The translations under genes were made by a program, and so were the position numbers. Shown here in pieces: positions 32,880 to 43,974 of a stretch of 64,000 bases of DNA. This DNA comes from Metallyticus violacea (lineage: Eukaryota > Arthropoda > Insecta > Mantodea > Metallyticidae): contig CM060846.1 of assembly GCA_030762175.1 (NCBI GenBank), positions 184,938,041 to 185,002,040 on the forward strand, in the 5' to 3' direction. Position 1 is the stretch's first letter; each line of letters opens with the position of its first letter. The notes beneath the pieces were generated by a model. That model made no database searches, was not told the origin of the DNA, and saw only the letters and a list, made by a program, of their open reading frames with translations.

Positions 32880-33860
32880 ATACCTGCTTTTCTGGATTGC
32901 AATGCTCTCCTTGGAAGTCTCTTTGATGGTTGTCACAGGAGGTAGAAACAAATTGTTTATCTTGTCAGAGGATTACGAAACATCTAAAGTTATAAGTATA
33001 CAAGTTTCAAGTAGTGCAAAGTAACAGCCTATGGAAAGTGCATTGCCTACTGCCTATATGTGCAACAGTGTGGTATCAGCTTAACAATACTTTCTTCAGC
33101 GATGAAGCATGGTTTCATTTAAATGGATGTCTCACCAATCAGAACATTGTATCTAGGCTGCAGAAAACCACACCATTACACAGGGGCCCATTTCACTGTC
33201 AAAATTTTGGAGTGCAGTGTGCAATTTGTAAGTCAGATTTTTGGTGCTAATTTTTTTTATGCAAGTGTTATTTCAGCTAGGTATGCAGACATGATTTATC
33301 AATTCATGGTGATGCTTGAAGAAGAAGAGCTTATTGGTGGTTCTAGCTAGGTGGCATAACCTGCTATACTTCAAACTAATCAGTAGATGTACTCCAGTGT
33401 TCACCTCTACAGCTGGCCAATGTCGTAAAGGTGTGGACTCATGAGCCAGAGGTCTGGGGGTTGAATATGGCCAGGACCATCCTCCCTGACTGAGGTTGTT
33501 TCCAGGTTTTCCTCAGTCCTCACAAACGGCAAATGCTGGAGAGCTACACTAAACTTAAGCTTGGAACATCTCCTTCATTAAAAATTCCTTTCCCAATATA
33601 TCATTTCATCTCATGTATCATCATTGTCCACCGTCTGTGGTGTCTCAGTAGTAAAAACGGGTGTTAAACACCATTCAAAGAAAAACCTCCATGTGTTCTT
33701 TTAAGATTGACTGATTTATAATATTTTTGGCCACCTGGATTACCAGATTTCAGTCTCCAGATTTTTACTTATCGGGTGATCTCAAAGATACAGACTTCCA
33801 CAACAATCTTTTCTCTAGATCTCTAATTGGATGAAATAAGTATTTAAAATCAGTGCCATG
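32880..33860 (+). pseudogene. Mariner-like transposase relic, split by a SINE
   Basis: + strand text: NNTFFSDEAWFHLNGCLTNQ (first/second catalytic Asp block, 33080-33140), NIVSRLQKTTPLHRGPFHCQ, NFGVQCAICKSDF, then in another frame ISARYADMIYQFMVMLEEEE. After a SINE-B it resumes with WPPGLPDFSLQIFTYRVISK (33735-33795), a degenerate form of the WPPRSPDLTPPDFFLWGxLK block. The third catalytic residue region is damaged. No TIR was located. Confidence 0.78.
33404..33688 (+). repeat. SINE-B, near full length, inside the mariner relic
   Basis: + strand head (gctggccaatgtcgtaaagg, B-box-like gggggttgaatatgg), body and complete 3' end (cgggtgttaaacaccattca) with an A-rich tail. Flanks look like a diverged target pair (ctccagtgttc and ctccatgtgttc). 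Confidence 0.88.
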
Positions 33861-34013
33861 GCCTAGTAGTTAGATTGCTTGCTTCGGACCAAGACAGCTG
33901 GGTTAAGTCCCAGAACTCATAAGGTTATTTGTAGCAGATGAAGTGGCATCTGGGGAGGTTTACCCCTGCCATTCATTCCACCATTACTCCATCATTACCC
34001 AGTACATACATAC
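33850..34013 (+). repeat. tRNA-headed SINE, family D, single copy
   Basis: The head has an A-box-like tggcctagtagttagattg and a degenerate B box gggttaagtccca (33900-33912). A unique body follows (ggcatctggggaggtttacc), ending in (acat)n near 34005-34019. No second copy in this window. Confidence 0.6.
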
Positions 34014-34522
34014 ATACATATTTTTTATGTTTTTTTTTTTTTTTATAGTTTTGTAATGGCAGTATAAATTTTTTGGATAGGCTTTCCATTTAAGAGTACC
34101 AGTTAGTTTTATGTGTATCCAATAATTACATTTCTGTTATGCTCATAACTTTGCTAACATTGCAGCAATATTTGCAAAAGTAATTGCCTAATTTATTTCA
34201 TTATAAAAATAAAATTCTAGAGAATCAGCCTTGTTTAAGTGCATACTCGATATACTATATTTACACTAAGCAACATAGAGTAGTTAAGCATTAATATGTT
34301 GCATATTAAATCATACTTCTACCATAGATGAGCATGTTATTATCTTAACAAAAGAAATGAAATAGGAGCACAATTAATTGTTCAGATATCAAAGATATTT
34401 GAAACAAAATACCTGTGCTGTGCAAAGGACAGTTAGAACAAGAAACTAGTAAGTTCACTCTGTTTAAACCAAGAAGCATTTCTCTCTGCACAACATATTA
34501 TTCATTTATTATTTTATTGCAG
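34014..34522. other. End of TRMU intron 1
   Basis: AT-rich, poly(T) near 34031-34044, then the acceptor of the 34523 exon. No repeat recognised. Confidence 0.5.
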
Positions 34523-34690
34523 TATGTAAATGAAAGGCCAGGAAAATTTGTGGATATTGATACAGGTGAATCTGTGGGACAACACTGTGGCTTACATTAT
34601 TGGACTGTGGGTCAACGGTGTAGAATAGGAGGTCAACATAAGCCATATTTTATAGCAAGAAAGGAGCCTGTAACTAACAACATATATGTG
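34523..34690 (+). CDS. TRMU: TRMU internal exon: mitochondrial tRNA-specific 2-thiouridylase, central domain
   Basis: A 56-codon open exon bounded by a polypyrimidine/AG acceptor (ag at 34521-34522) and the donor gtaaga at 34691. It encodes YVNERPGKFVDIDTGE and then HYWTVGQRCRIGG and KPYFIARKEPVTNNIYV. The R-P-G-x-F block, the T-x-G-Q-R-x-x-I-G-G signature and the following P-[WY]-[FY]-V/I-x-x-K segment are the conserved central part of MnmA/TRMU. The enzyme acts in mitochondria, where it thiolates the wobble uridine 34 of tRNA-Lys, -Glu and -Gln, taking sulphur relayed from a persulfide donor. Human TRMU has the same order of motifs. No frame damage is visible, and both splice junctions are phase 0. 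Very unlike the surrounding repeats, it is a live host exon. Confidence 0.95.
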
Positions 34691-35035
34691 GTAAGAGCAT
34701 AATGAATGAAAATAACATATTTCCTTAAATACTAATAAGTTTAGTGCATCTTAATATTTTTTATTACTACAGAACCACAGAAATGATTTAACATTACTAT
34801 CAGTCAAAAGTGTTACTTTTTATTGTTTATAGACCCATTAACAAAACTGAACACATAGAAGTTAGTACTTGTAAAAATGTGATTGACAAGGGCAAATAAT
34901 TATAGCTCATTAGTTCAGTAAAAATATTTTAAGTCAAATAATTTTTATCAAACTATTAATGTTTGCATATTTTATCCAAACTTGTGCTCTTCTATTTCAC
35001 TTTAAGAATCATATACTATTTTGTCTCTATCCACC
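34691..35035. other. Start of TRMU intron 2
   Basis: Nothing recognised. Confidence 0.5.
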
Positions 35036-37366
35036 ACAGCATCCAGGTATATTTTCTGGTAGTATGTCATAACAAGAAATAGGGAAAGAGTGGAAGCAAA
35101 GGCCTTGCCATCAGCTGAGAGGGAAATATGTGGTAGGCTTAAAGTATGTCAACTTCCAAGGATAGCATAATGGAAGTAGCTGATAGTGAGAATGTGGCTG
35201 CATGTGAAAGAAGATTGAGGTTTAGAGCAAAGTTGGAGGAATTCAGAGGAGGAAGTGGTTGGAAACAGGAATTGGACTGGAATGTAAAGGGTTTAATGTC
35301 AAAAATAATAATAGTTTGAAGTATTAAAAATAGAAGACATGATAGAAAGATGGAGACATGGTTGGAGAAAGATGAAAGTATAGAAATGGAAGGTTTGTGA
35401 TTATGTGGGTGAACTTGACATAACGAAGAGTAATAGAGGGAGAATTTTTTGGGTGGATAGGGCTATTTATAAATAATGGTAGTGCAGTTAATGTGAGTGA
35501 AGTATTATTTAAAGAAGAAGGGCAAGTAATGTGGTTAAGGATATATAAGATGTAAGGAGTCAAAGTATGCTTAGGATAAGGTATGGTGTATAACCCACCT
35601 ATGTCATTGGAGTTTTACTATGAAAACTATATAAAAGTATGGAGAAATTATGCAGACCGTACACCAGAATGAAATTTATTGTAGTCTATGATTTCAATGT
35701 CAGAGTGGCTGACATGACATAAGATTTATGGGTTTAGAAAATGAATGTGTATGGGAGAAAAGTGATGAGGAGTTAGGAAAATTAGAGATAAGGTACTCAA
35801 TAAGAAAGGCAGAAAATTGACTCCTGTGAACTGAATAATCTAATTAAGTGCAATGGTTTAAGATGAGAGGACCAATGGGGAGAATTCACATTTATGAATG
35901 TAACTGGGAAGAATGTGATTATGTTATGCAGTGAAGGAGTCGATCAGGTGCTTGTAGATTTTGAAGTCCTGGATGTGATAAGTAGTGAGTACTTCCCTTT
36001 AAAAATGCAGATGAGCTTAGGGGAATTTCCTATGGAAGAGGAAGCAAACAGGATTAAAATATGTAAGATGGTTTAAATGGAAAGAGGAATATGCAGAGTA
36101 TTTCTTATATAATTTGATATCCAAAATAGGAGAAATAAGAAAGATGGAATTTTAGAGACCATGATAACAGAAAAAATAGAGTAGCGAAAGAATGGAGTTA
36201 TTGGCAAGATGGACAGGAAGTAAGATGGAAGTGAACCAAAGGAAACATTAAAGGTTATGGATGGTATGATGGAGAGTGTGTTAAGGCAAAGAAAGAAACT
36301 GATAAATTAATCAGTTAGTGAAGTATAGTGTTACCTAATACTGACTTCTTTGTGTGTGTAATCAATCAACTTCATGGTTTCTAACTTGTATTAAGTTTAA
36401 AAAGAAGAAAGAAGTGTTTAAGGATTTAATAAGATTGAGAAGGCCAGAAGAGGAAGATGATAAGCAAATATTTTTGTTAAAAAAAAAGAGGGATATAGAT
36501 GTTTAGTGGCAGGATAAAAAGAAAGAGTGGCAGCAGAGAATGGGTGAAAAAATTAAGGAAGCATGAGAACTAAGTATATTAAATATATATGGTCAGTTGT
36601 TAAGGATATCTTGAAAAAGAAATAGGTAGGAAATAAGATAACACAAACGGAATGGAAATATCAGTTGAAATCTGTTAGTGTGTAGAAATGTTCAGAGTTA
36701 TGAATTAAATTTAGATAATACTGTGAACATGATAGAATGTTTAGATAAAGATGTTACTATGAATGATGTAGGGTATCAGGAATAGATAGAATTCCAGCAG
36801 AATTTTGGAAAATATTTGGGAAATGGAAGGAGGTATGAGGCTGTTAAGAGAGTTATTAAATAGGGTTAAGGAGAGAAAGGTAATATCTGAGAGCTGGAAA
36901 GTGAACATGATTGCACCACTTTATATAGGGAAAGGTGATATAAATAATCCAAGCAACTAGAGAAGGAATTAGTCCATTATCCATTTTAGGTTTTTAAAAT
37001 ATTTGCTGGAAGGTTTGCATGAATGGGCAGAAATGGAAGGTAAATTATCAGAATTTCAGGCATATTTTGGAAAAGGAAAAAGAATGATAGATAATATAAT
37101 AATTCAGACTATAGAAGATAAATATTTTAAAATAAAAAGTGTATTTTCATTGCAGATTTTGAGACAGCATTCGACACAGTAAATAGGGTTGCATCAGCAT
37201 ACAAATTAAGGTGCAAGGGAGTTAGCACTAAATTTATTTTAGGACTTCAAAAATTACATGAAGGATTTGGGTTTTGTGTCAGATGTGAAGGTAATAGGAC
37301 TACAGATTATATGAGGGAAAATTTTGTTTTGAGACAAGGATATAAACTGGCCCAATATTATTTAAT

Positions 37367-37623
37367 GTTTTAAAAAAAATTGAGTCGACATTGTAACATA
37401 CACACCACTAAAATTCAATAAAATGGAAGACTAGTTTCGGGAGCCATCCCTCCTATCATCAGGAATTGGTCAACCAGGAACTGATGATAGGAGTGATGGC
37501 TCCCGAAACTAGTCTTCCATTTTATTGAATTTTAGTGGTGTGTATGTTACAATGTCGACTCAATTTTTTTTAAAATGTTAATATTTGACATCACTGTTAC
37601 AAAAGTTCACTATATTTTATACA
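37367..37623. mobile_element. Penelope tail fold-back (head-to-head), in the LINE
   Basis: Two inverted copies of the same tail meet near 37471. Each contains a hammerhead-like core: 37425-37465 on the minus strand and 37477-37517 on the + strand, the latter with ctgatga, gaaac and gtc intact. The right arm continues to about 37623 with sequence found also at 4800-4847. A 10-bp target pair, attatttaat, lies at 37357-37366 and 37624-37633 and interrupts the LINE RT. Confidence 0.88.
37477..37517 (+). ncRNA. Candidate hammerhead ribozyme (best core in the window)
   Basis: Layout: ggaa (stem I, 5'), ctgatga, ta, ggagt, gatg, gctcc (stem II), c, gaaac, ta, gtc, ttcc (stem I, 3'). Stem I pairs ggaa with ttcc. 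Stem III is minimal, ac with gt around a two-base loop. Cleavage would follow gtc. Penelope elements are known to carry hammerhead motifs with very short stem III. The junction between the ctgatga core and stem II has two extra bases on one side and one on the other, unlike the textbook core, so activity is uncertain. Confidence 0.55.
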
Positions 37624-38245
37624 ATTATTTAATTTGTTTATAGATGAAAACTTAGATTGGATCATGAAAATTAATAGGCACTGTCCAATTATTGAAAAAA
37701 GGAAGTACCAGTATTGCTTCTTTTTGCTGACGATTTCAATACAGGAGCAGTAACTGTTAAAGGATTATAATATGCCATCGATGAACTTACTAGATTTTGT
37801 GCAGAATGGATTCTTAAGGATGAACAGTAAAAACCGAAGGATCAAAATTAAGGAAAAATAAGATATTGTTTATAAATAGAGACTGAATGGAGGTAGTAAA
37901 AGAATTTGATTATTTGGGGGTGAGATTTATGATTAACAGAATGTGGTAGGTGCAGTCTAAATTTGCATAAGCTAAAGGTAAATAAGCTATGAAAGTTGTC
38001 AGAATAAGTTTTAGTTCCCACATTGCCAATGAAATGACTAGAAAGACTATATCAAGCTGTGTTGAATCATAGATGATGTATGAGGTAGAAATTCAAGGAG
38101 TGACAAAGGTTGATGTGATACATAGAATGTTCTGTAAAGTAGTTCTGGGTTTGCCAAAAGGTGGGTTGAGGGGGTGAGTTTGGCAGAACTAGGAAGAAAA
38201 AGTATAATAGTGGAGAAAATCTTGAAATATTGGCACAGATATTTA

Positions 38246-38246
38246 A

Positions 38247-38330
<84 letters not shown>
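38246..38330. repeat. Compound microsatellite (AAT)n(ATG)n
   Basis: (aat)n for about 52 bases changes to (atg)n for about 33, inside the LINE. A similar (aat)n(atc)n array is at 42209-42298. Confidence 0.97.
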
Positions 38331-38380
38331 TAAAAGAATGTCTTTATGTGCCAAAGAGGTGTATTGAGAAGGAAGAGTTA

Positions 38381-40467
38381 ATTTGGAAATTGTCGGTCCT
38401 AGTGGTGTAGTGGTTACCATACTTACCTCCTATACCCAAGATCGCGGGTTCGAACCCGGCCAGAACCGATGAATTTTTTCGGGCGTAAAAGTCCTAAGTA
38501 TGGCTTCCTTCGGAAGGGAAGTAAAGCCGTGGGTCCCGTGTCGTACATTTACGGCACGAAAAAGAACCTCAAGCCTGAAAGAGAGGACTCTGAGCAAAAT
38601 TTGTCGGCCGTTTCACGCCCAGAGTTGAATGGGATGCTGATGACCTGAGATGTTAAAGAGCATCCGTAAATAAATAAATCAATAAAAAAAAATTGGAAAT
38701 TTGGGGAAACTTTTAGAAGAAATTGCAGTGGTTGCATGGCAATGGGGTGAAAGTATGTCAGTGAATTTTAAAACAAAATTCTTAATTGCATGTTCCGCTG
38801 CCCTTCCTGGATCCAGTGCTACATATGACTTCATTGATTTTTCTGCAAGTTGCTTTCCCAAATTAATGATGAAAATTTATCTCATTTTTTCATTGTTGGC
38901 CAGCATCATCAAAATTATGTATGCATTCATTACACTTACATCGATTATGCTAAATAAAACCACCAATAGTCAGCACATTTCTTTTCACACTGTAGCATTA
39001 CATCTTCTGGTCCATGGTGTCAACGCTTTTTTTTGCATTGTACGTTGTTACAACTTCAGGTTTCTTTTCTTCTGATGGTTATACTATTGGTTGGTCATGA
39101 AGAACGGTGGTGACAATCTTGTTCATATTAGGAACATAAGAGGCTATCGTCACATCTGGTTGAAAACCAAATAGTGTGGAGTGTACTTCACATCCTTTAG
39201 ATGTCGCAAATTTGGCAGGCAGTTCACCTTTATTTTTTCAGATAGTACCTACTAGTGTTTCAGAGACACAAAAAATTATCACAAATGATATTATGTCCAG
39301 ATTTTTCAAGTTATATCGCCAAGTTCTTCAGAACATTCTCTCCAAGTCTCATGGCTCTGGTTTTTTGCTCCTTTCCCAAATATACTTTCATCTTCCAGCA
39401 ATAGCTTGTTTCATTGTCACAAATTGTCCAGATCTTTATTCCATATCTACTGGGATTTGATGGTTTGCCAAAATGGACAGCAACCTCAAAATGTGACCAA
39501 ATGTTCACCCATGGCCATGCACCATCCTGGAATGTAGGCTTCCCTCAGGGTATTCTCATATTGACAAACCTCTCTGATAGTTCCAGTTTGTCGTTGACCT
39601 ATGTTGATGATGGCATGCTCAATTGTCAAAGCACAACACCCTCAGAATAGTATGGAAGCGATTGTGAGACATAATTTTGTTGAACACTGATTGGCTATTC
39701 TTAACACTCCACAGTTGACCGATATCTTTATTTTTTGAGTTGTAAACACCAGTCAGTCTCAAAATGCCAAGAAACTTTTTCATTTTATGCAAATTTATAT
39801 CCACCTAGTCCTTGTAAACCATTTGACCATCCTTATTGGACCACAAACACACTTTCTCATAGAGGGGTACACCAAAGAACAAAATAAAGCAATGTCACAC
39901 TCAACAGAATTTGCATTAAATTGTTCTTCACCTTCAATATGGTATTCTTCATTATCTTCATGCTGTTCCAAGTTTTCAACCACATCTACCTCATTTCACT
40001 GGAAAATTCAAATTCACTAGATATATTGTCAGAATCAGAAGACTGTTTGAACCATTTCTATATATCCTCATTCGTAAGTCCTTTGCTCCGTAGCATTTTC
40101 AGTTTGTAGAACAGATAACTATTATGGAACTAGGCACCAAAACAAACTGTGCTCATAACAAGGAGAACTGTTGAACACTGAAAAAATAACAGTGAGAGTG
40201 GACAATAACAAATACATAGCTGATGGACAGCTGCTTGTAAACATTGCTTGTACCTGAAAGGGCCTGTGGGGCCCACATGGGAGGAAATATAGCTTGTCTC
40301 TTTAGCTTAAAACCCTATGTAAATTTAGATAATTCTTTTCCAAAATTATGACTAATAAGACAATTTAGGAAAAATCCTAAAATTTCATTACAATAAAAAG
40401 TATAGATACTAATTCAGAAACCAGGGAAAATCAGACTGGCCTCAGAGGCCTAATGGTAGTTAAAGGG
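38381..40467 (-). mobile_element. PiggyBac-like transposon in a TTAA of the LINE
   Basis: TTAA target copies lie at 38377-38380 and 40468-40471. The end at 40467 reads, inward on the minus strand, ccctttaactaccatta, a typical piggyBac-type terminus. Minus-strand protein pieces: MLRSKGLTNEDIEKWF (40110-40060), FLGILRLTGVYNSKNKDIGQ, KIMSHNRFHTILRVLCFDN, VAVHFGKPSNPSRYGIKIWT, WKMKVYLGKE and GKQLAEKSMKSY. This follows the piggyBac DDE order. The opposite end lacks a ccc terminus and the coding end runs to the border, so that end is probably deleted or degenerate. It contains a Meta-type SINE (38392-38692). Confidence 0.85.
38392..38692 (+). repeat. Meta-type SINE (family A), full length reference copy
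   Basis: The head carries a canonical-looking A box (tggtgtagtggttacc) and B box (ggttcgaaccc, 38448-38458). The central block has ccttcggaagggaagt and gtgggtcccgtgt, then tgtcggccgtttcacgccc, and a 3' end atgttaaagagcatccgtaa with (taaa)n. Target copies ttggaaatt lie at 38383-38391 and 38693-38701. As the best-preserved copy it defines the family in this window. The tRNA-like head lacks a fully paired acceptor stem, so it is not a tRNA gene. Confidence 0.93.
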
Positions 40468-40800
40468 TTAAGGAAAAATTATAAAAAAGGATATATTATG
40501 GGTGGGAAATTGGATTGTGCTTTCCATTGTTAAATAGAATGTGAAATAGTAAAAGGTGGAGGAAGGTATCTGGGATGAACATTGGGACAAACTACAAAAA
40601 GATATTGTGGAAATTAAAATGTTATCCATCATGAGAGCAGAGAAAATATACAAGATTGAGGAATTCTTAGGAAAGGTAAAGGATAAGTGGAAGAGAAGTA
40701 TAATTTGTCAAACATGAGAGTAGAGAAAATAATTAAGATTGGGGAATTCTTAGGAAAAGTAAGGGATAAGTAGAGAAATACAGTGAAGGAGCTTGAGGGC

Positions 40801-41539
40801 ATATATAGTTTATTTTAGGGATTCTTTACCATACATATAACCAGGTGGTTAAGGTATGAGTGAACCTTAAATTCTTAGATATTTTGTCAAGCAGTTCGCT
40901 ATTTACAGATAATGGGTGCAAATCCTTCCTTGGTTATGGGTTGATTCAAATCTTGATCTATTATTTGTGTTTTCTAACAGGCCATAATTGCTGCCTACCA
41001 CTTTGCCATGGAGTTCTCTCACTGTATGCCTAGTGTGGTTAATCTGATCCACATAGGTCCCAAAACAGGCCTACATTCAAAAATTTTGTTTCTTTCATCC
41101 TTTGCATTTGGAGTTGTAAATTAACACAGAATAAGCAGCATAAAAAGAGCAGCTGAAGCTAACATATGTCTTACAACACTAGCAAGTATAAAAGAGATTT
41201 GTTCATCTATTTTTAATCATAATGCCCAAAAGTAAAAAGTAAACATGTTAAAATCAAAGTAACAAATTACATTTCCATATTCTCAATACATGTAAACCTA
41301 ATATTGTTAAAACATTTAAATTTACCCCCTTAATCAATCTCACTTTATGGAGTTGCATTCCTTCCATACCAGATTATAATTAACACCAGGTTTAGTATGT
41401 AATGGGGATTGAGTTCTGTATGAAGTGTTGGATTTGTCAGATATGAAGATATTTCTAGTTCAGAGATGTATTACATTCATTAGCATGTTTCTTAATAAGC
41501 CTCAGCTAAAATGGCTCTTTACTTTATCATTTCTCACAC
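40801..41539. other. Unassigned intron sequence
   Basis: Nothing recognised after the LINE tail. Confidence 0.4.
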
Positions 41540-42200
41540 TAAAACAATGCCAGCATTGATGATAAAACTCATATCTTTTAATTGCATGAATTCGTTGATG
41601 TCAAAAAGATGTTTTTAAACATAGGAAAAGCCTTGATCCAATTATTCCATGTGTCATCACTGGAATTGGAAACAATTTAGGGATCTCTCTCTTTTTAGTA
41701 ATTGAACATACAGATGTTTTCTTTACTGCTTTAATCTTAGCTGCAGCTGCAGCAAGGTTTATCAGTTCTTTTCTGAATATGCACTCCATCAAATTTAAGT
41801 GTCCAGCACGGAATGGTACAGTCTGCTCCCTGAGGAACACCATCAGTAAACTGAAGCACTTTAGCATGTGTTTTGCACTGTCACTTATTAATCCCAAGAC
41901 ATTACAGCTAATTAAGTCATTCTGTATTTCATTTTGCATCAGCTGCTTTCAAAGATTATACATCAGCAATATACAACTCTTACTTCATTTTTGATGGACA
42001 AACTAACACAGCAAATACGGATTGACTTATCTGATCTGTTGTTTTATCACATGATTTCAAATTTCTTATCACAGACTGCTTTCACTTGTTGGTATCTTTC
42101 TTCTTTAATCACTGGAACATACTTTTCTCTTAACAATTTAGCTTGTGGCATACTTCCAGCACCTGCAAAAAAATTTTTTATGAACTTAATTTTCTGAAGA
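41540..42200 (-). pseudogene. hAT-type (CGGBP1-like) transposase relic
   Basis: From the high end the minus strand gives AKLLREKYVPVIKEERYQQV (the LRxxYVPxxYEETxxxI block), then DLISCNVLGLISDSAKHMLK (a counterpart of the VLLxxTDAAxYMxKA block), HLNLMECIFRKELINLAAAA, and KKREIPKLFPIP (the RxxFxxxFPGIPLPP block). The order matches the CGGBP1-like hAT relatives common in arthropods. Frame breaks are present. The region upstream to 42970 holds two unassigned open frames. Confidence 0.6.
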
Positions 42201-42208
42201 AATAACAA

Positions 42209-42212
42209 CAGC

Positions 42213-42298
<86 letters not shown>
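42209..42298. repeat. Compound microsatellite (AAT)n(ATC)n
   Basis: (aat)n for about 60 bases followed by (atc)n for about 30. Confidence 0.97.
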
Positions 42299-43301
42299 AT
42301 ATACCCTCAATCACCCATCCATTATTTAAAAACATGGTTCTCCATTTTCTCAGTTGGTTTATTTACTTTAAGGAAAGCTGCTTTAGTCCTTATGGCAAAA
42401 TTATCCCTTGCAATAATCATTTGTTTGCCACCTGATTGCACTTTGTAATACTTTGGTGTATCTTTAGACAAAAAGTAGCAACAGCTGTAGATATTCTGTT
42501 CTGCTATATGTGCTTTTCTGTTTACACATGCTTGGTTCACATATTTTTTCTAACTGATGATATCATATAGCTAACAATATTAACATGCCATAGTTTGTTA
42601 ATTGGACACACAAAAACTGTCATTTTTAAAGTCCATTATCCGTGCCTTTGCAGTAATGTTTACCTTTGGCATAATAACATTGGTCATAACCAAACACTGC
42701 AGAAAACAAAGTATGTGGCAGCTTATCACTGCCACTGATTTTGTAGTTAATTTCAGATTGAAACTCGGCTTGAGGAACCAGAATGGGGGAAGGAGTTGAT
42801 CTTGAAAGGAGTGCAGTAGGTGAAAAGTTGACATTGAAAGGGGCATGTAGTAGTTTATATAAAAGGTATAGGTGTGTTTTTGAAGTATTGCAATGGAAAA
42901 CATTAAAAAAAAAAGTATGTATCCAAATTTCATGATTTTTTTCTATTATTTGCTTTATTCCAAATTCCATTGCATTGCATGTCCCATTTCATGTTAGTTT
43001 TAAAAAAAAATGTTAATTATTACTTGCACAGAAACTGTTTTCCAAGCATTTTGGGGTATATTTAAAAAAAATGCTTTTATCACAAGAGCAAAAAATGCAG
43101 GTCCCTACATATTAGGTATTCAAAAATAACTTCATGTCCTCCATTTATTTCATATTTTACTACTGCTCTTTCACTGAGCTGTTCCTGAACAGCAGCAGAG
43201 ATTATTCATTCCTGAAACTCTTCTTCCCTTCTACACACTGAATGATTATCATAAGCATGATACATTAAAGAGAATTTTATTTGCAACTGAGGAGTAAATC
43301 A
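42299..43301 (-). other. Unrecognised minus-strand open frames (42322-42540, 42626-42970)
   Basis: Minus-strand frames of 72 and 114 codons (for example SDKLPHTLFSAVFGYDQCYY and YAKGKHYCKGTDNGL; IARDNFAIRTKAAFLKVNKP). They might belong together with the CGGBP1-like relic downstream, but I recognise no family. The rest of the stretch is unassigned. Confidence 0.3.
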
Positions 43302-43541
43302 TTATTAATCCAGTTAAAACTTTTGGGCTGTTTTGTCATGGTTCATGGTTTAATTAAAAACCAGAGCTTTTGCCACCTTCTGTGGTCAGCAACATCAGTG
43401 GAGATAAAAACACTGACTGCTTGAATGTTGCAACAGTATTGACTTATTACTGTATGTTTTTGGAGCGGAACATCAATCGATATTACTTGAATTGGAGAGG
43501 AGGGAAGCAGTAGTTGTTTAAAGAATCGGCTTCCACATGCT

Positions 43542-43846
43542 CTGCTTTATATATTTATTTATTTATTTAATACTGTTTAATGCCCATTTTAAATACTGAG
43601 GCACAACAGGGGTGGACACTGATGCATGAAATGAAATGATGAATGATAAATTGGTAAAGGATCATTTTTAAGAAAGGAAGCATTCTGGACCAAAGTTTAG
43701 AGTACTTCCCAAGCATTTGCCATTTATGAGGACTGAAAAAATCTGGAGAAAATCTCAGTCAGGGAGAATGGTCCTGGTAGGAATCAAACCCCCAGATCTG
43801 CTGATCATGAGTCAGTGCCTTAATGGACTCGGCCACCCATGGCAGT
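43542..43846 (-). repeat. SINE-B with 11-bp target duplication, in the Penelope arm
   Basis: Minus-strand copy, complete but diverged, with a (tatt)n tail near 43550-43570. Target copies ttccacatgct are at 43531-43541 and 43847-43857. The partner arm of the inverted pair lacks the insertion, showing it came after the pair formed. Confidence 0.9.
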
Positions 43847-43974
43847 TTCCACATGCTGCTTAGGCAATATCCATTATCTGTATTGATATTGTTTGGGTGC
43901 TGTTGAATTTCTAATCCTTTAAAAAAAGCCTTTTATTTTGGCAACTATTTCTGTTTTCATTAAAATGTTAATTG

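Larger units (their letters stand above)
35036..40800 (+). mobile_element. APE-type LINE, heavily decayed, with nested insertions
   Basis: Same family as 21130-25625 but on the + strand. Readable blocks: VYNPPMSLEFYYENYIKVW (endonuclease region), VDFEVLDVISSEYFPLKMQM (about 35950-36010; compare IVGFEIMDMISASNHFPLRM), KRMIDNIIIQTIEDKYF (RT start), LRQGYKLAQYYL before and LFIDENLDW after a fold-back insertion (37367-37623), LLLFADDF-like text near 37720, then VPKRCIEKEEL at 38350, resuming at 40472 as RKNYKKGYIMGGKLDCAF. Frame damage is extensive. The element is interrupted by a fold-back (37.4 kb) and a piggyBac at 38377-40471. Confidence 0.8.

Noticed and set aside
37367..37623. A DNA-transposon MITE as explanation for the inverted repeat
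   Set aside because: The arms contain Penelope tail sequence with hammerhead-like cores, and the element at 4434-4847 links the same tail to Penelope coding sequence.
38392..38467. A possible tRNA gene with good A and B boxes
   Set aside because: The acceptor stem does not pair fully, and the sequence continues as a SINE with a target duplication; it is a tRNA-derived head.
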